Assembly (NCBI RefSeq): GCF_037975245.1
Contig: NC_092562.1
Location: forward strand, 7,541,001 to 7,605,000
DNA: 64,000 nucleotides
Reading direction: 5' to 3'
From: Apostichopus japonicus
Taxonomy: Eukaryota; Echinodermata; Holothuroidea; Aspidochirotida; Stichopodidae
Each line of letters starts with the position of its first letter. Position 1 is the stretch's first letter. Below are positions 1 through 14,206 of this stretch, piece by piece. The notes below the pieces were generated by a model. That model did not search any database. It was not told the DNA's origin and saw only the letters and a program-made list of their open reading frames with translations. The position numbers and the translations under genes are program-made.

Positions 1-371
1 ACCGCACATTCGATTGATCACTACCGCACATTCGATTGATCTGTACCGCACATTCGATTGATCGATACTGCACATTCGAATAATCGGTACTGCACATTCG
101 AATGATCGGTACGGCACATTCGATTAATCGGTACCGCACAATCGATTTATCGGTACCGCACATTCGATTTATCGGTACCGCACATTCGATTGATAGGTAC
201 CGCACATTCATTTTATCTGTACCGCACCTTCGATTGATCGGTACCACACATTCGATTTATCGGTACCGCACATTCGATTTATAGGTACCGCACAATCGAT
301 TTATCGGTACCGCACATTCGATTTATCGGTACCGCACAATCGATTGATCGGTTCCGCACATTCCATTTATC

Positions 372-393
372 GGTACCGCACATTCGATTGATC
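372..393 (+). repeat. reference consensus monomer
   Basis: This unit shows the consensus exactly and is used here for numbering: GGTACC at 1-6, GCAC at 7-10, ATTCGATT at 11-18 and GATC at 19-22. CpGs fall at 6-7, 14-15 and across the junction 22-1. Two dyad centres lie between bases 3/4 (core CGGTACCG, using the previous C22) and 14/15 (core CATTCGATTG, imperfect at the 12/17 pair). Composition is 5 G, 6 C, 5 A and 6 T. Confidence 0.95.
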
Positions 394-2175
394 GGTACCG
401 CACATTCGATTGATCACTACCGCACATTAGATTGTTCGGTACCGCACATTCGATTTATCGGTACCGCACAATCGATTGATCGGTACCGCACATTCGATTG
501 ATCGGTACCGCACATTCGAATGATCGGTACCGCACATTCGATTGATCACTACCGCACATTCGATTTATCGGTACCGCACTTTCGATTGATCGATACCGCA
601 CATTCGATTGATCGATACCGCACATTCGATTGATCGGTACCGCACATTCGAATGATCGATACCGCACATTCGATTTATCGGTACCGCACATTCGATTTAT
701 CGGTACCGCACTTTCGATTGATCGGTACCGCACTTTCGATTGATCGATACCGCACATTCGAATGATCGGTACCGCACATTCGAATGATCGGTACCGCACA
801 TTCGATTGATCGGTACCGCACATTCGAATGATCGGTACCGCACATTCGATTTATCGGTACCGCACATTCGATTGATCACTACCGCACATTCGATTGTTCG
901 GTACCGCACTTTCGATTGATCGATACCGCACTTTCGATTGATCGATACCGCACATTCGATTGATCGGTACCGCACATTCGAATGATCGGTCCCGCACATT
1001 CGATTGATCACTACCGCACATTCGATTTATCGGTACCGCACTTTCGATTGATCGATACCGCACATTCGATTGATCGATACCGCATATTCGATTGATCGGT
1101 ACCGCACATTCGAATGATCGGTACCGCACATTCGATTTATCGGTACCGCACATTCGATTTATCGGTACCGCACATTCGATTGATCGGTATCGCTTATTCA
1201 TTTTATCTGTACCGCACCTTCGATTGATCGGTACCACATATTCGATTTATCGGTACCGCACATTCGATTTATCGGTACCGCACAATCGATTTATCGGTAC
1301 CGCACATTCGATTTATCGGTACCGCACAATCGATTGATCGGTACCGCACATTCGATTGATCGGTACCGAAAGTTCGAGTGATCGGTACCGCACAATCGAT
1401 TGATCGGTACCGAACGTTCGAGTGATCGGTACCGCACATTCGATTGTTCGGTACCGCACTTTCGATTGATCGGTACCGCACATTCGATTGATCGATACCG
1501 CACATTCGAATGATCGGTACTGCACATTCGAATGATCGGTACCGCACATTCATTTGATCTGTACCGCACCTTCGATCGATCGGAACAGCACATTCGATTT
1601 ATCGGTATTGCACATTAGATTTATAGGTACCGCACAATCGATTTATCGGTACCGCACATTCGATTGATCGGTACCGAAGATTCGAATGATCGTTACCACA
1701 CGTTCGAATGATCGGTACCGAACATTCGATTAATCGATACCGCACATTCGATTGATCGGTACGGCACATTCGAATGATCGGTACCGCACATTCGATTGAT
1801 CGGTACCGAACATTCGATTGATCGGTACAGCACATTCGATTGATCGGTACCGCACATTCGATTGATCGGTACCGCACATTCGAATGATCGGTACCGCACA
1901 TTCGATTGATCACTACCGCACATTCGATTTATCGGTACCGCACTTTCGATTGATCGATACCGCACATTCGATTGATCGATACCGCATATTCGATTGATCG
2001 GTACCGCACATTCGAATGATCGGTACCGCACATTCGATTTATCGGTACCGCACATTCGATTTATCGGTACAGCACATTCGATTGATCGGTACCGCACATT
2101 CATTTTAACTGTACAGCACCTTCGATTGATCGGTACCACATATTCGATTTATCGGTACCGCACATTCGATTTATC

Positions 2176-2196
2176 GTACCGCACAATCGATTTATC
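2176..2196 (+). repeat. 21-bp landmark unit lacking one G
   Basis: The junction reads TTATC-GTACC instead of TTATC-GGTACC, giving a 21-bp unit that also carries T12A. I count 18 copies, starting at 2176, 7433, 10408, 13294, 15262, 17374, 19461, 20692, 23420, 25178, 26387, 28387, 35646, 36899, 43122, 43868, 46288 and 47034. All have a similar neighbourhood (an ACCACATATTCG unit upstream), so they descend from one event. None was found after 47.1 kb. Confidence 0.85.
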
Positions 2197-2301
2197 GGTA
2201 CCGCACATTCGAATGATCGGTACCGCACAATCGATTGATCGGTACCGCACATTCGATTGATAGGTACCGAACGTTCGAGTGATCGGTACCGCACATTCGA
2301 T

Positions 2302-5257
2302 TTATCGGTACCGCCCAATCAATTGATCGTTACCGCACATTCGATTGATCGGTACCGAAAGTTCGAGTGATCGGTACCGCACATTCGATTGTTCGGTACC
2401 GCACTTTCCATTGATCGGTACCGCACATTCGATTGATCGATACCGCACATTCGATTTATCGGTACCGCACATTCGATTGATCGGTACCGAACATTCGATT
2501 GATCGGTACCGCACATTCGATTGATCGGTACCGCACATTCGATTGATCGGTACCGAACATTCGATTGATCGGTGTCGCACATTCGATTCATAGGTACCGC
2601 ACATTCGATTTATCGGTACCGAACATTCGATTTATCGGTACCGAACTTTCGATTTATCGGTACCGCACATTCGATTGATCACTACCGCACATTCGATTGA
2701 TCTGTACCGCACATTCGATTGATCGATACTGCACATTCGAATAATCGGTACTGCACATTCGAATGATCGGTACGGCACATTCGATTAATCGGTACCGCAC
2801 AATCGATTGATCGGTACCGCACATTCGATTTATCGGTACCGCCCAATCAATTGATCGTTACCGCACATTCGATTGATCGGTACCGAAAGTTCGAGTGATC
2901 GGTACCGCACATTCGATTGTTCGGTACCGCACTTTCCATTGATCGGTACCGCACATTCGATTGATCGATACCGCACATTCGATTGATCGGTACCGCACAT
3001 TCGATTGATCGGTACCGAACATTCGATTGATCGGTACCGCACATTCGATTGATCGGTACCGCACATTCGATTGATCGGTACCGAACATTCGATTGATCGG
3101 TGTCGCACATTCGATTCATAGGTACCGCACATTCGATTGATCGGTACCGCACATTCGATTGATCGGTACCGCACATTCGATTTATCGGTACCGCACATTC
3201 GATTGATCACTACCGCACATTCGATTGATCGGTACCGCACATTCGATTTATCGATACCGCACATTCGAATGATCGGTACTGCACATTCGAATGATCGGTA
3301 TCGCACATTCGATTTATCGATACCGCACATTCGAATGATCGGTACTGCACATTCGAATGATCGGTACCGCACATTCGATTTATCGGTACCGCATATTCGA
3401 TTTATAGGTACCGCACATTCATTTTATCGGTACCGCACATTCGATTGGTCGGTACCGCACATTAGATTGTTCGGTACCGCACATTCGATTTATCGGTACC
3501 GCACAATCGATTGATCGGTACCGCACATTCGATTGATCGGTACCGCACATTCGAATGATCGGTACCGCACATTCGATTGATCACTACCGCACATTCGATT
3601 TATCGGTACCGCACTTTCGATTGATCGATACCGCACATTCGATTGATCGATACCGCACATTCGATTGATCGGTACCGCACATTCGAATGATCGGTACCGC
3701 ATATTCGATTTATCGGTACCGCACATTCGATTTATCGGTACCGCACTTTCGATTGATCGGTACCGCACTTTCGATTGATCGATACCGCACATTCGAATGA
3801 TCGGTACCGCACATTCGAATGATCGGTACCGCACATTCGATTGATCGGTACCGCACATTCGAATGATCGGTACCGCACATTCGATTTATCGGTACCGCAC
3901 ATTCGATTGATCACTACCGCACATTCGATTGTTCGGAACCGCACTTTCGATTGATCGATACCGCACTTTCGATTGATCGATACCGCACATTCGATTTATC
4001 GGTACCGCACATTCGATTGATCACTACCGCACATTCGATTGTTCGGTACCGCACTTTCGATTGATCGATACCGCACTTTCGATTGATCGATACCGCACAT
4101 TCGATTGATCGGTACCGCACATTCGAATGATCGGTCCCGCACATTCGATTGATCACTACCGCACATTCGATTTATCGGTACCGCACTTTCGATTGATCGA
4201 TACCGCACATTCGATTGATCGATACCGCATATTCGATTGATCGGTACCGCACATTCGATTTATCGGTACCGCCCAATCAATTGATCGTTACCGCACATTG
4301 GATTGATCGGTACCGAAAGTTCGAGTGATCGGTACCGCACATTCGATTGTTCGGTACCGCACTTTCCATTTATCGGTACCGCACATTCGAATGATTGGTA
4401 CCGCACATTCGATTTATCGGTACCGCACATTCGATTGATCGGTACCGAACATTCGAATGATCGTTACCACACGTTCGAACGATCGGTACCGCACATTCGA
4501 TTGATCGATACCGCACATTCGATTGATCGGTACGGCACATTCGAATGATCGGTACCGAACATTCGATTTATCGGTACCGCACATTCGATTTATCGGTACA
4601 GCACATTCGACTGATCGGTACTGCACATTCATTTTATCTGTTCCGCACATTCGATTGATCGGTACCACACATTCGATTTATCGGTACCGCACATTCGACT
4701 TATCGGTACCGCACAATCGATTAATCGGTACCGCACATTCGATTTATCGGTACCGCCCAATCAATTGATCGTTACCGCACATTCGATTGATCGGTACCGA
4801 AAATTCGAGTGATCGGTACCGCACATTCGATTGTTCGGTACCGCACTTTCCATTGATCGGTACCGCACATTCGATTGATCGATACCGCACATTCGATTTA
4901 TCGGTACCGCACATTCGATTGATCGGTACCGAACATTCGATTGATCGGTACCGCACATTCGATTGATCGGTACCGCACATTCGATTGATCGGTACCGAAC
5001 ATTCGATTGATCGGTGTCGCACATTCGATTCATAGGTACCGCACATTCGATTTATCGGTACCGCACATTCGATTTATCGGTACTGCACTTTCGATTTATC
5101 GGTATCGCACATTCGATTCATAGGTACCGCACATTCGATTGATCGGTACCGCACATTCGATTGATCGATACCGCACATTCGATTGATCGGTACCGAACAT
5201 TCGATTGATCGGTGTCGCACATTCGATTCATAGGTACCGCACATTCGATTTATCGGT
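2302..5257. repeat. mosaic of short modules between the P copies
   Basis: This interval has no single period. A ~300-bp module starting with GCCCAATCAATTGATCG occurs at about 2302-2604 and returns at +528 (24 units, about 2830) and at +2442 (111 units, about 4744-5046). A truncated start is at about 4265. About 3430-3950 repeats 395-915 (+3035), and about 3975-4250 repeats 830-1105 (+3145); the 110-bp step is five units. Units with TGTCGCAC preceded by GATCG and followed by GATTCATAGG mark this zone (near 2573, 3101, 5015 and 5213). Confidence 0.75.
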
Positions 5258-7558
5258 ACCGCACATTCGATTGATCACTACCGCACATTCGATTGATCTG
5301 TACCGCACATTCGATTGATCGATACTGCACATTCGAATAATCGGTACTGCACATTCGAATGATCGGTACGGCACATTCGATTAATCGGTACCGCACAATC
5401 GATTTATCGGTACCGCACATTCGATTTATCGGTACCGCACATTCGATTGATAGGTACCGCACATTCATTTTATCTGTACCGCACCTTCGATTGATCGGTA
5501 CCACACATTCGATTTATCGGTACCGCACATTCGATTTATAGGTACCGCACAATCGATTTATCGGTACCGCACATTCGATTTATCGGTACCGCACAATCGA
5601 TTGATCGGTTCCGCACATTCCATTTATCGGTACCGCACATTCGATTGATCGGTACCGCACATTCGATTGATCACTACCGCACATTAGATTGTTCGGTACC
5701 GCACATTCGATTTATCGGTACCGCACAATCGATTGATCGGTACCGCACATTCGATTGATCGGTACCGCACATTCGAATGATCGGTACCGCACATTCGATT
5801 GATCACTACCGCACATTCGATTTATCGGTACCGCACTTTCGATTGATCGATACCGCACATTCGATTGATCGATACCGCACATTCGATTGATCGGTACCGC
5901 ACATTCGAATGATCGATACCGCACATTCGATTTATCGGTACCGCACATTCGATTTATCGGTACCGCACTTTCGATTGATCGGTACCGCACTTTCGATTGA
6001 TCGATACCGCACATTCGAATGATCGGTACCGCACATTCGAATGATCGGTACCGCACATTCGATTGATCGGTACCGCACATTCGAATGATCGGTACCGCAC
6101 ATTCGATTTATCGGTACCGCACATTCGATTGATCACTACCGCACATTCGATTGTTCGGTACCGCACTTTCGATTGATCGATACCGCACTTTCGATTGATC
6201 GATACCGCACATTCGATTGATCGGTACCGCACATTCGAATGATCGGTCCCGCACATTCGATTGATCACTACCGCACATTCGATTTATCGGTACCGCACTT
6301 TCGATTGATCGATACCGCACATTCGATTGATCGATACCGCATATTCGATTGATCGGTACCGCACATTCGAATGATCGGTACCGCACATTCGATTTATCGG
6401 TACCGCACATTCGATTTATCGGTACCGCACATTCGATTGATCGGTATCGCTTATTCATTTTATCTGTACCGCACCTTCGATTGATCGGTACCACATATTC
6501 GATTTATCGGTACCGCACATTCGATTTATCGGTACCGCACAATCGATTTATCGGTACCGCACATTCGATTTATCGGTACCGCACAATCGATTGATCGGTA
6601 CCGCACATTCGATTGATCGGTACCGAAAGTTCGAGTGATCGGTACCGCACAATCGATTGATCGGTACCGAACGTTCGAGTGATCGGTACCGCACATTCGA
6701 TTGTTCGGTACCGCACTTTCGATTGATCGGTACCGCACATTCGATTGATCGATACCGCACATTCGAATGATCGGTACTGCACATTCGAATGATCGGTACC
6801 GCACATTCATTTGATCTGTACCGCACCTTCGATCGATCGGAACAGCACATTCGATTTATCGGTATTGCACATTAGATTTATAGGTACCGCACAATCGATT
6901 TATCGGTACCGCACATTCGATTGATCGGTACCGAAGATTCGAATGATCGTTACCACACGTTCGAATGATCGGTACCGAACATTCGATTGATCGATACCGC
7001 ACATTCGATTGATCGGTACGGCACATTCGAATGATCGGTACCGCACATTCGATTGATCGGTACCGAACATTCGATTGATCGGTACAGCACATTCGATTGA
7101 TCGGTACCGCACATTCGATTGATCGGTACCGCACATTCGAATGATCGGTACCGCACATTCGATTGATCACTACCGCACATTCGATTTATCGGTACCGCAC
7201 TTTCGATTGATCGATACCGCACATTCGATTGATCGATACCGCATATTCGATTGATCGGTACCGCACATTCGAATGATCGGTACCGCACATTCGATTTATC
7301 GGTACCGCACATTCGATTTATCGGTACAGCACATTCGATTGATCGGTACCGCACATTCATTTTAACTGTACAGCACCTTCGATTGATCGGTACCACATAT
7401 TCGATTTATCGGTACCGCACATTCGATTTATCGTACCGCACAATCGATTTATCGGTACCGCACATTCGAATGATCGGTACCGCACAATCGATTGATCGGT
7501 ACCGCACATTCGATTGATAGGTACCGAACGTTCGAGTGATCGGTACCGCACATTCGAT
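5258..7558. repeat. block P, copy 2
   Basis: Matches 1-2301 base for base apart from scattered substitutions, at a constant offset of 5257 bp (239 units minus 1 bp; the shift comes from the 21-bp unit at 2176). Its 3' part, from about 5715, also belongs to the first of the three tandem 2.9-kb blocks that follow, so the two levels of duplication overlap. Confidence 0.85.
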
Positions 7559-7651
7559 TTTTCGGTACCGCACTTTCGATTGATCGGTACCGCACATTCG
7601 ATTGATCGATACCGCACATTCGAATGATCGGTACTGCACATTCGAATGATC

Positions 7652-7674
7652 GGTACCGCACATTCATTTTATTA
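7652..7674 (+). repeat. 23-bp landmark unit (ATTTTATTATG)
   Basis: The unit contains CATTCATTTTATTATG before TACC, one base longer than normal. A 22-bp relative with CATTCATTTGATCTG occurs near 1548, 6805, 9780, 12690, 34650, 45838, 49909 and 55055, always followed by CTTCGATCGATCGGAACAGC. The 23-bp form recurs through 7.6-57.4 kb, for example near 10627, 13513, 28721, 38726, 40705, 44068, 52273 and 57420. A T-run form, ATTTTTTTATG, is found at about 15396, 17552, 19683 and 23598. Confidence 0.8.
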
Positions 7675-7762
7675 TGTACCGCACCTTCGATCGATCGGAA
7701 CAGCACATTCGATTTATCGGTACCGCACATTAGATTTATAGGTACCGCACATTCGATTTATC

Positions 7763-7789
7763 GGTACCGTACCGAACATTCGAGTGATC
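7763..7789 (+). repeat. 27-bp landmark unit with GTACC duplication
   Basis: Reads GGTACCGTACCGAAC, five bases longer than a normal unit, apparently a duplication of GTACC. It occurs only three times, at 7763-7789, 10738-10764 and 13624-13650, once in each Q block. This confirms those three blocks as copies. Confidence 0.9.
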
Positions 7790-8689
7790 GGTACCGCATA
7801 TTCGAATGATTGGCACCGCACATTCGATTTATCGGTACCGCACATTCGATTGATCGGTACCGAACATTCGAATGATCGTTACCATACGTTCGAATGATCG
7901 GTACCGCACATTCAATTGATCGGTACGGCACATTCGAATGATCGGTACCGCACATTCGATTGATCGGTACCGCACATTCGATTTATCGGTACCGCACAAT
8001 CGATTGATCGGTACCGCACAATCATTTTATCTGTACCGCACCTTCGATTGATCGGTACCACACATTCGATTTATCGGTACCGCACCCTCGATTTATAGGT
8101 ACCGCACAATCGATTGATCGATACCGCACATTCGAATAATCGGTACTGCACATTCGAATGATCGGTACCGCACATTCGATTTATCGGTACCGCACAATCG
8201 ATTTATCGGTACCGCACATTCGATTTATCGGTACCGCACATTCAATTGATCGGTACCGCACATTCATTTTATCTGTACCGCACCTTCGATTGATCGGTAC
8301 CACACATTCGATTTATCGGTACCGCACATTCGATTTATAGGTACCGCACAATCGATTTATCGGTACCGCACATTCGATTTATCGGTACCGCACAATCGAA
8401 TGATCGGTACCGCACATTCGATTTATCGGTACCGCACATTCGATTTATAGGTACCGCACAATCGATTTATCGGTACCGCACATTCGATTTATCGGTACCG
8501 CACAATCGATTGATCGGTACCGCACATTCGATTTATCGGTACCGCACATTCGATTGATCGGTACTGCACATTCGAATGATCGGTACCGTACATTCATTTG
8601 ATCTGTACCGCACCTTCGATCGATCGGAACAGCACATTCGATTGATCGGTACCGCACATTAGATTTATAGGTACCGCACATTCGATTAA

Positions 8690-11664
8690 TCGGTACCGCA
8701 CAATCGATTGATCGGTACCGCACATTCGATTGATCGGTACCGCACATTCGAATGATCGGTACCGCACATTCGATTGATCACTACCGCACATTCGATTTAT
8801 CGGTACCGCACTTTCGATTGATCGATACCGCACATTCGATTGATCGATACCGCACATTCGATTGATCGGTACCGCACATTCGAATGATCGATACCGCACA
8901 TTCGATTTATCGGTACCGCACATTCGATTTATCGGTACCGCACTTTCGATTGATCGGTACCGCACTTTCGATTGATCGATACCGCACATTCGAATGATCG
9001 GTACCGCACATTCGAATGATCGGTACCGCACATTCGATTGATCGGTACCGCACATTCGAATGATCGGTACCGCACATTCGATTTATCGGTACCGCACATT
9101 CGATTGATCACTACCGCACATTCGATTGTTCGGTACCGCACTTTCGATTGATCGATACCGCACTTTCGATTGATCGATACCGCACATTCGATTGATCGGT
9201 ACCGCACATTCGAATGATCGGTCCCGCACATTCGATTGATCACTACCGCACATTCGATTTATCGGTACCGCACTTTCGATTGATCGATACCGCACATTCG
9301 ATTGATCGATACCGCATATTCGATTGATCGGTACCGCACATTCGAATGATCGGTACCGCACATTCGATTTATCGGTACCGCACATTCGATTTATCGGTAC
9401 CGCACATTCGATTGATCGGTATCGCTTATTCATTTTATCTGTACCGCACCTTCGATTGATCGGTACCACATATTCGATTTATCGGTACCGCACATTCGAT
9501 TTATCGGTACCGCACAATCGATTTATCGGTACCGCACATTCGATTTATCGGTACCGCACAATCGATTGATCGGTACCGCACATTCGATTGATCGGTACCG
9601 AAAGTTCGAGTGATCGGTACCGCACAATCGATTGATCGGTACCGAACGTTCGAGTGATCGGTACCGCACATTCGATTGTTCGGTACCGCACTTTCGATTG
9701 ATCGGTACCGCACATTCGATTGATCGATACCGCACATTCGAATGATCGGTACTGCACATTCGAATGATCGGTACCGCACATTCATTTGATCTGTACCGCA
9801 CCTTCGATCGATCGGAACAGCACATTCGATTTATCGGTATTGCACATTAGATTTATAGGTACCGCACAATCGATTTATCGGTACCGCACATTCGATTGAT
9901 CGGTACCGAACATTCGAATGATCGTTACCACACGTTCGAATGATCGGTACCGAACATTCGATTGATCGATACCGCACATTCGATTGATCGGTACGGCACA
10001 TTCGAATGATCGGTACCGCACATTCGATTGATCGGTACCGAACATTCGATTGATCGGTACAGCACATTCGATTGATCGGTACCGCACATTCGATTGATCG
10101 GTACCGCACATTCGAATGATCGGTACCGCACATTCGATTGATCACTACCGCACATTCGATTTATCGGTACCGCACTTTCGATTGATCGATACCGCACATT
10201 CGATTGATCGATGCCGCATATTCGATTGATCGGTACCGCACATTCGAATGATCGGTACCGCACATTCGATTTATCGGTACCGCACATTCGATTTATCGGT
10301 ACAGCACATTCGATTGATCGGTACCGCACATTCATTTTAACTGTACAGCACCTTCGATTGATCGGTACCACATATTCGATTTATCGGTACCGCACATTCG
10401 ATTTATCGTACCGCACAATCGATTTATCGGTACCGCACATTCGAATTATCGGTACCGCACAATCGATTGATCGGTACCGCACATTCGATTGATAGGTACC
10501 GAACGTTCGAGTGATCGGTACCGCACATTCGATTTTTCGGTACCGCACTTTCGATTGATCGGTACCGCACATTCGATTGATCGACACCGCACATTCGAAT
10601 GATCGGTACTGCACATTCGAATGATCGGTACCGCACATTCATTTTATTATGTACCGCACCTTCGATCGATCGGAACAGCACATTCGATTTATCGGTACCG
10701 CACATTAGATTTATAGGTACCGCACAATCGATTTATCGGTACCGTACCGAACATTCGAGTGATCGGTACCGCATATTCGAATGATTGGCACCGCACATTC
10801 GATTTATCGGTACCGCACATTCGATTGATCGGTACCGAACATTCGAATGATCGTTACCATACGTTCGAATGATCGGTACCGCACATTCAATTGATCGGTA
10901 CGGCACATTCGAATGATCGGTACCGCACATTCGATTGATCGGTACCGCACATTCGATTTATCGGTACCGCACAATCGATTGATCGGTACCGCACAATCAT
11001 TTTATCTGTACCGCACCTTCGATTGATCGGTACCACACATTCGATTTATCGGTACCGCACCCTCGATTTATAGGTACCGCACAATCGATTGATCGATACC
11101 GCACATTCGAATAATCGGTACTGCACATTCGAATGATCGGTACCGCACATTCGATTTATCGGTACCGCACAATCGATTTATCGGTACCGCACATTCGATT
11201 TATCGGTACCGCACATTCAATTGATCGGTACCGCACATTCATTTTATCTGTACCGCACCTTCGATTGATCGGTACCACACATTCGATTGATCGGTACCGC
11301 ACATTCGATTTATAGGTACCGCACAATCGATTTATCGGTACCGCACATTCGATTTATCGGTACCGCACAATCGAATGATCGGTACCGCACATTCGATTTA
11401 TCGGTACCGCACATTCGATTTATAGGTACCGCACAATCGATTTATCGGTACCGCACATTCGATTTATCGGTACCGCACAATCGATTGATCGGTACCGCAC
11501 ATTCGATTTATCGGTACCGCACATTCGATTGATCGGTACTGCACATTCGAATGATCGGTACCGTACATTCATTTGATCTGTACCGCACCTTCGATCGATC
11601 GGAACAGCACATTCGATTTATCGGTACCGCACATTAGATTTATAGGTACCGCACAATCAATTTA
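8690..11664. repeat. block Q, copy 2
   Basis: Follows copy 1 directly and shows the same landmark order: 21-bp unit at 10408, 27-bp unit at 10738-10764. Differences from copy 1 are sparse. A unit near 7743 reads ACATTCG while its partner near 10718 reads ACAATCG, and GATACC near 7609 is GACACC near 10584. Against copy 3 the offset is 2909, then 2908, then 2886, showing small deletions in the next copy. Confidence 0.85.
10738..10764 (+). repeat. 27-bp landmark unit, second copy
   Basis: Same five-base duplication as at 7763, exactly 2975 bp downstream. Confidence 0.9.
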
Positions 11665-12150
11665 TCGGTACCGCACATTCGATTGATCACTACCGCACAT
11701 TCGATTTATCGGTACCGCACTTTCGATTGATCGATACCGCACATTCGAATGATCGATACCGCACATTCGATTGATCGGTACCGCACATTCGAATGATCGG
11801 TACCGCACATTCGATTTATCGGTACCGCACATTCGATTTATCGGTACCGCACTTTCGATTGATCGGTACCGCACTTTCGATTGATCGATACCGCACATTC
11901 GAATGATCGGTACCGCACATTCGAATGATCGGTACCGCACATTCGATTGATCGGTACCGCACATTCGAATGATCGGTACCGCACATTCGATTTATCGGTA
12001 CCGCACATTCGATTGATCACTACCGCACATTCGATTGTTCGGTACCGCACTTTCGATTGATCGATACCGCACTTTCGATTGATCGATACCGCACATTCGA
12101 TTGATCGGTACCGCACATTCGAATGATCGGTCCCGCACATTCGATTGATC

Positions 12151-12171
12151 ACTACCCACATTCGATTTATC
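12151..12171 (+). repeat. 21-bp unit, private one-base deletion
   Basis: Reads ACTACCCACATTCG where the equivalent unit in Q copy 2 (near 9241) has ACTACCGCAC. It explains the offset change from 2909 to 2908. Confidence 0.8.
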
Positions 12172-13623
12172 GGTACCGCACTTTCGATTGATCGATACCG
12201 CACATTCGATTGATCGATACCGCATATTCGATTGATCGGTACCGCACATTCGAATGATCGGTACCGCACATTCGATTTATCGGTACCGCACATTCGATTT
12301 ATCGGTACCGCACATTCGATTTATCGGTACCGCTTATTCATTTTATCTGTACCGCACCTTCGATTGATCGGTACCACATATTCGATTTATCGGTACCGCA
12401 CATTCGATTTATCGGTACCGCACAATCGATTTATCGGTACCGCACATTCGATTTATCGGTACCGCACAATCGATTGATCGGTACCGCACATTCGATTGAT
12501 CGGTACCGAAAGTTCGAGTGATCGGTACCGCACAATCGATTGATCGGTACCGAACGTTCGAGTGATCGGTACCGCACATTCGATTGTTCGGTACCGCACT
12601 TTCGATTGATCGGTACCGCACATTCGATTGATCGATACCGCACATTCGAATGATCGGTACTGCACATTCGAATGATCGGTACCGCACATTCATTTGATCT
12701 GTACCGCACTTTCGATCGATCGGAACAGCACATTCGATTTATCGGTACCGCACATTAGATTTATAGGTACCGCACAATCGATTTATCGGTACCGCACATT
12801 CGATTGATCGGTACCGAACATTCGAATGATCGTTACCACACGTTCGAATGATCGGTACCGAACATTCGATTGATCGATACCGCACATTCGATTGATCGGT
12901 ACGGCACATTCGAATGATCGGTACCGCACATTCGATTGATCGGTACCGAACATTCGATTGATCGGTACAGCACATTCGATTGATCGGTACCGCACATTCG
13001 ATTGATCGGTACCGCACATTCGAATGATCGGTACCGCACATTCGATTGATCACTACCGCACATTCGATTTATCGGTACCGCACTTTCGATTGATCGATAC
13101 CGCATATTCGATTGATCGGTACCGTACATTCGAATGATCGGTACCGCACATTCGATTTATCGGTACCGCACATTCGATTTATCGGTACAGCACATTCGAT
13201 TGATCGGTACCGCACATTCATTTTATCTGTACAGCACCTTCGATTGATCGGTACCACATATTCGATTTATCGGTACCGCACATTCGATTTATCGTACCGC
13301 ACAATCGATTTATCGGTACCGCACATTCGAATGATCGGTACCGCACAATCGATTGATCGGTACCGCACATTCGATTGATAGGTACCGAACGTTCGAGTGA
13401 TCGGTACCGCACATTCGATTTTTCGGTACCGCACTTTCGATTGATCGGTACCGCACATTCGATTGATCGATACCGCACATTCGAATGATCGGTACTGCAC
13501 ATTAGAATGATCGGTACCGCACATTCATTTTATTATGTACCGCACCTTCGATCGATCGGAACAGCACATTCGATTTATCGGTACCGCACATTAGATTTAT
13601 AGGTACCGCACAATCGATTTATC

Positions 13624-13650
13624 GGTACCGTACCGAACATTCGAGTGATC
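13624..13650 (+). repeat. 27-bp landmark unit, third copy
   Basis: Same five-base duplication, 2886 bp after the second copy, showing that Q copy 3 lost 89 bp relative to the 2975-bp spacing. Confidence 0.9.
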
Positions 13651-14178
13651 GGTACCGCATATTCGAATGATTGGCACCGCACATTCGATTTATCGGTACC
13701 GCACATTCGATTGATCGGTACCGCACATTCGAATGATCGTTACCACACGTTCGAATGATCGGTACCGCACATTCAATTGATCGGTACGGCACATTCGAAT
13801 GATCGGTACCGCACATTCGATTGATCGGTACCGCACATTCGATTTATCGGTACCGCACAATCGATTGATCGGTACCGCACAATCATTTTATCTGTACCGC
13901 ACCTTCGATTGATCGGTACCACACATTCGATTTATCGGTACCGCACCCTCGATTTATAGGTACCGCACAATCGATTGATCGATACCGCACATTCGAATAA
14001 TCAGTACTGCACATTCGAATGATCGGTACCGCACATTCGATTTATCGGTACCGCACAATCGATTTATCGGTACCGCACATTCGATTTATCGGTACCGCAC
14101 ATTCAATTGATCGGTACCGCACATTCATTTTATCTGTACCGCACCTTCGATTGATCGGTACCACACATTCGATTTATC

Positions 14179-14206
14179 GGTACCGCAAGTGCACATTAGA
14201 TTTATA
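14179..14206 (+). repeat. 28-bp unit with private 6-base insertion
   Basis: Reads GGTACCGCAAGTGCACATT: six bases (AGTGCA) are added inside the GCAC half. The equivalent units in Q copies 1 and 2 (near 8318 and 11293) are of normal length, so the insertion is private to copy 3. It creates a GTGCAC (ApaLI-type) site not otherwise seen in the array. Confidence 0.85.

Larger units (their letters stand above)
1..2301. repeat. block P, copy 1 (repeats at +5257)
   Basis: The order of variant units from base 1 matches that from 5258 for about 2.3 kb. Shared private marks include a unit with TATTGCAC near 1605 and the 21-bp unit at 2176. I noticed one base difference, a GATTAATC unit near 1731 that is GATTGATC near 6988. 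The match ends at about 2302/7559, where copy 1 goes on with a T19 A20 unit and then GCCCAATCAATTG, while copy 2 has GATTTTTCGG. Because the window starts inside this block, its left edge is not seen. Confidence 0.85.
5715..8689. repeat. block Q, copy 1 (tandem ~2975 bp)
   Basis: First of three adjacent long blocks. Landmarks in order: 21-bp unit at 7433, 23-bp unit at 7652-7674, 27-bp unit at 7763-7789, then a GCACCCTCG unit near 8087. All recur at +2975 in copy 2. A period of 2975 is 135 units plus 5 bp; the 5 extra bases are the net of the odd-length units (-1, +1, +5). Edges are uncertain by about two monomers. Confidence 0.85.

Noticed and set aside
7763-7789. Five-base duplication GTACC as a target-site duplication left by a mobile element.
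   Set aside because: The duplicated bases are directly adjacent with nothing between them, and the same unit is found in all three Q blocks, so it is better explained as one slippage event later copied.
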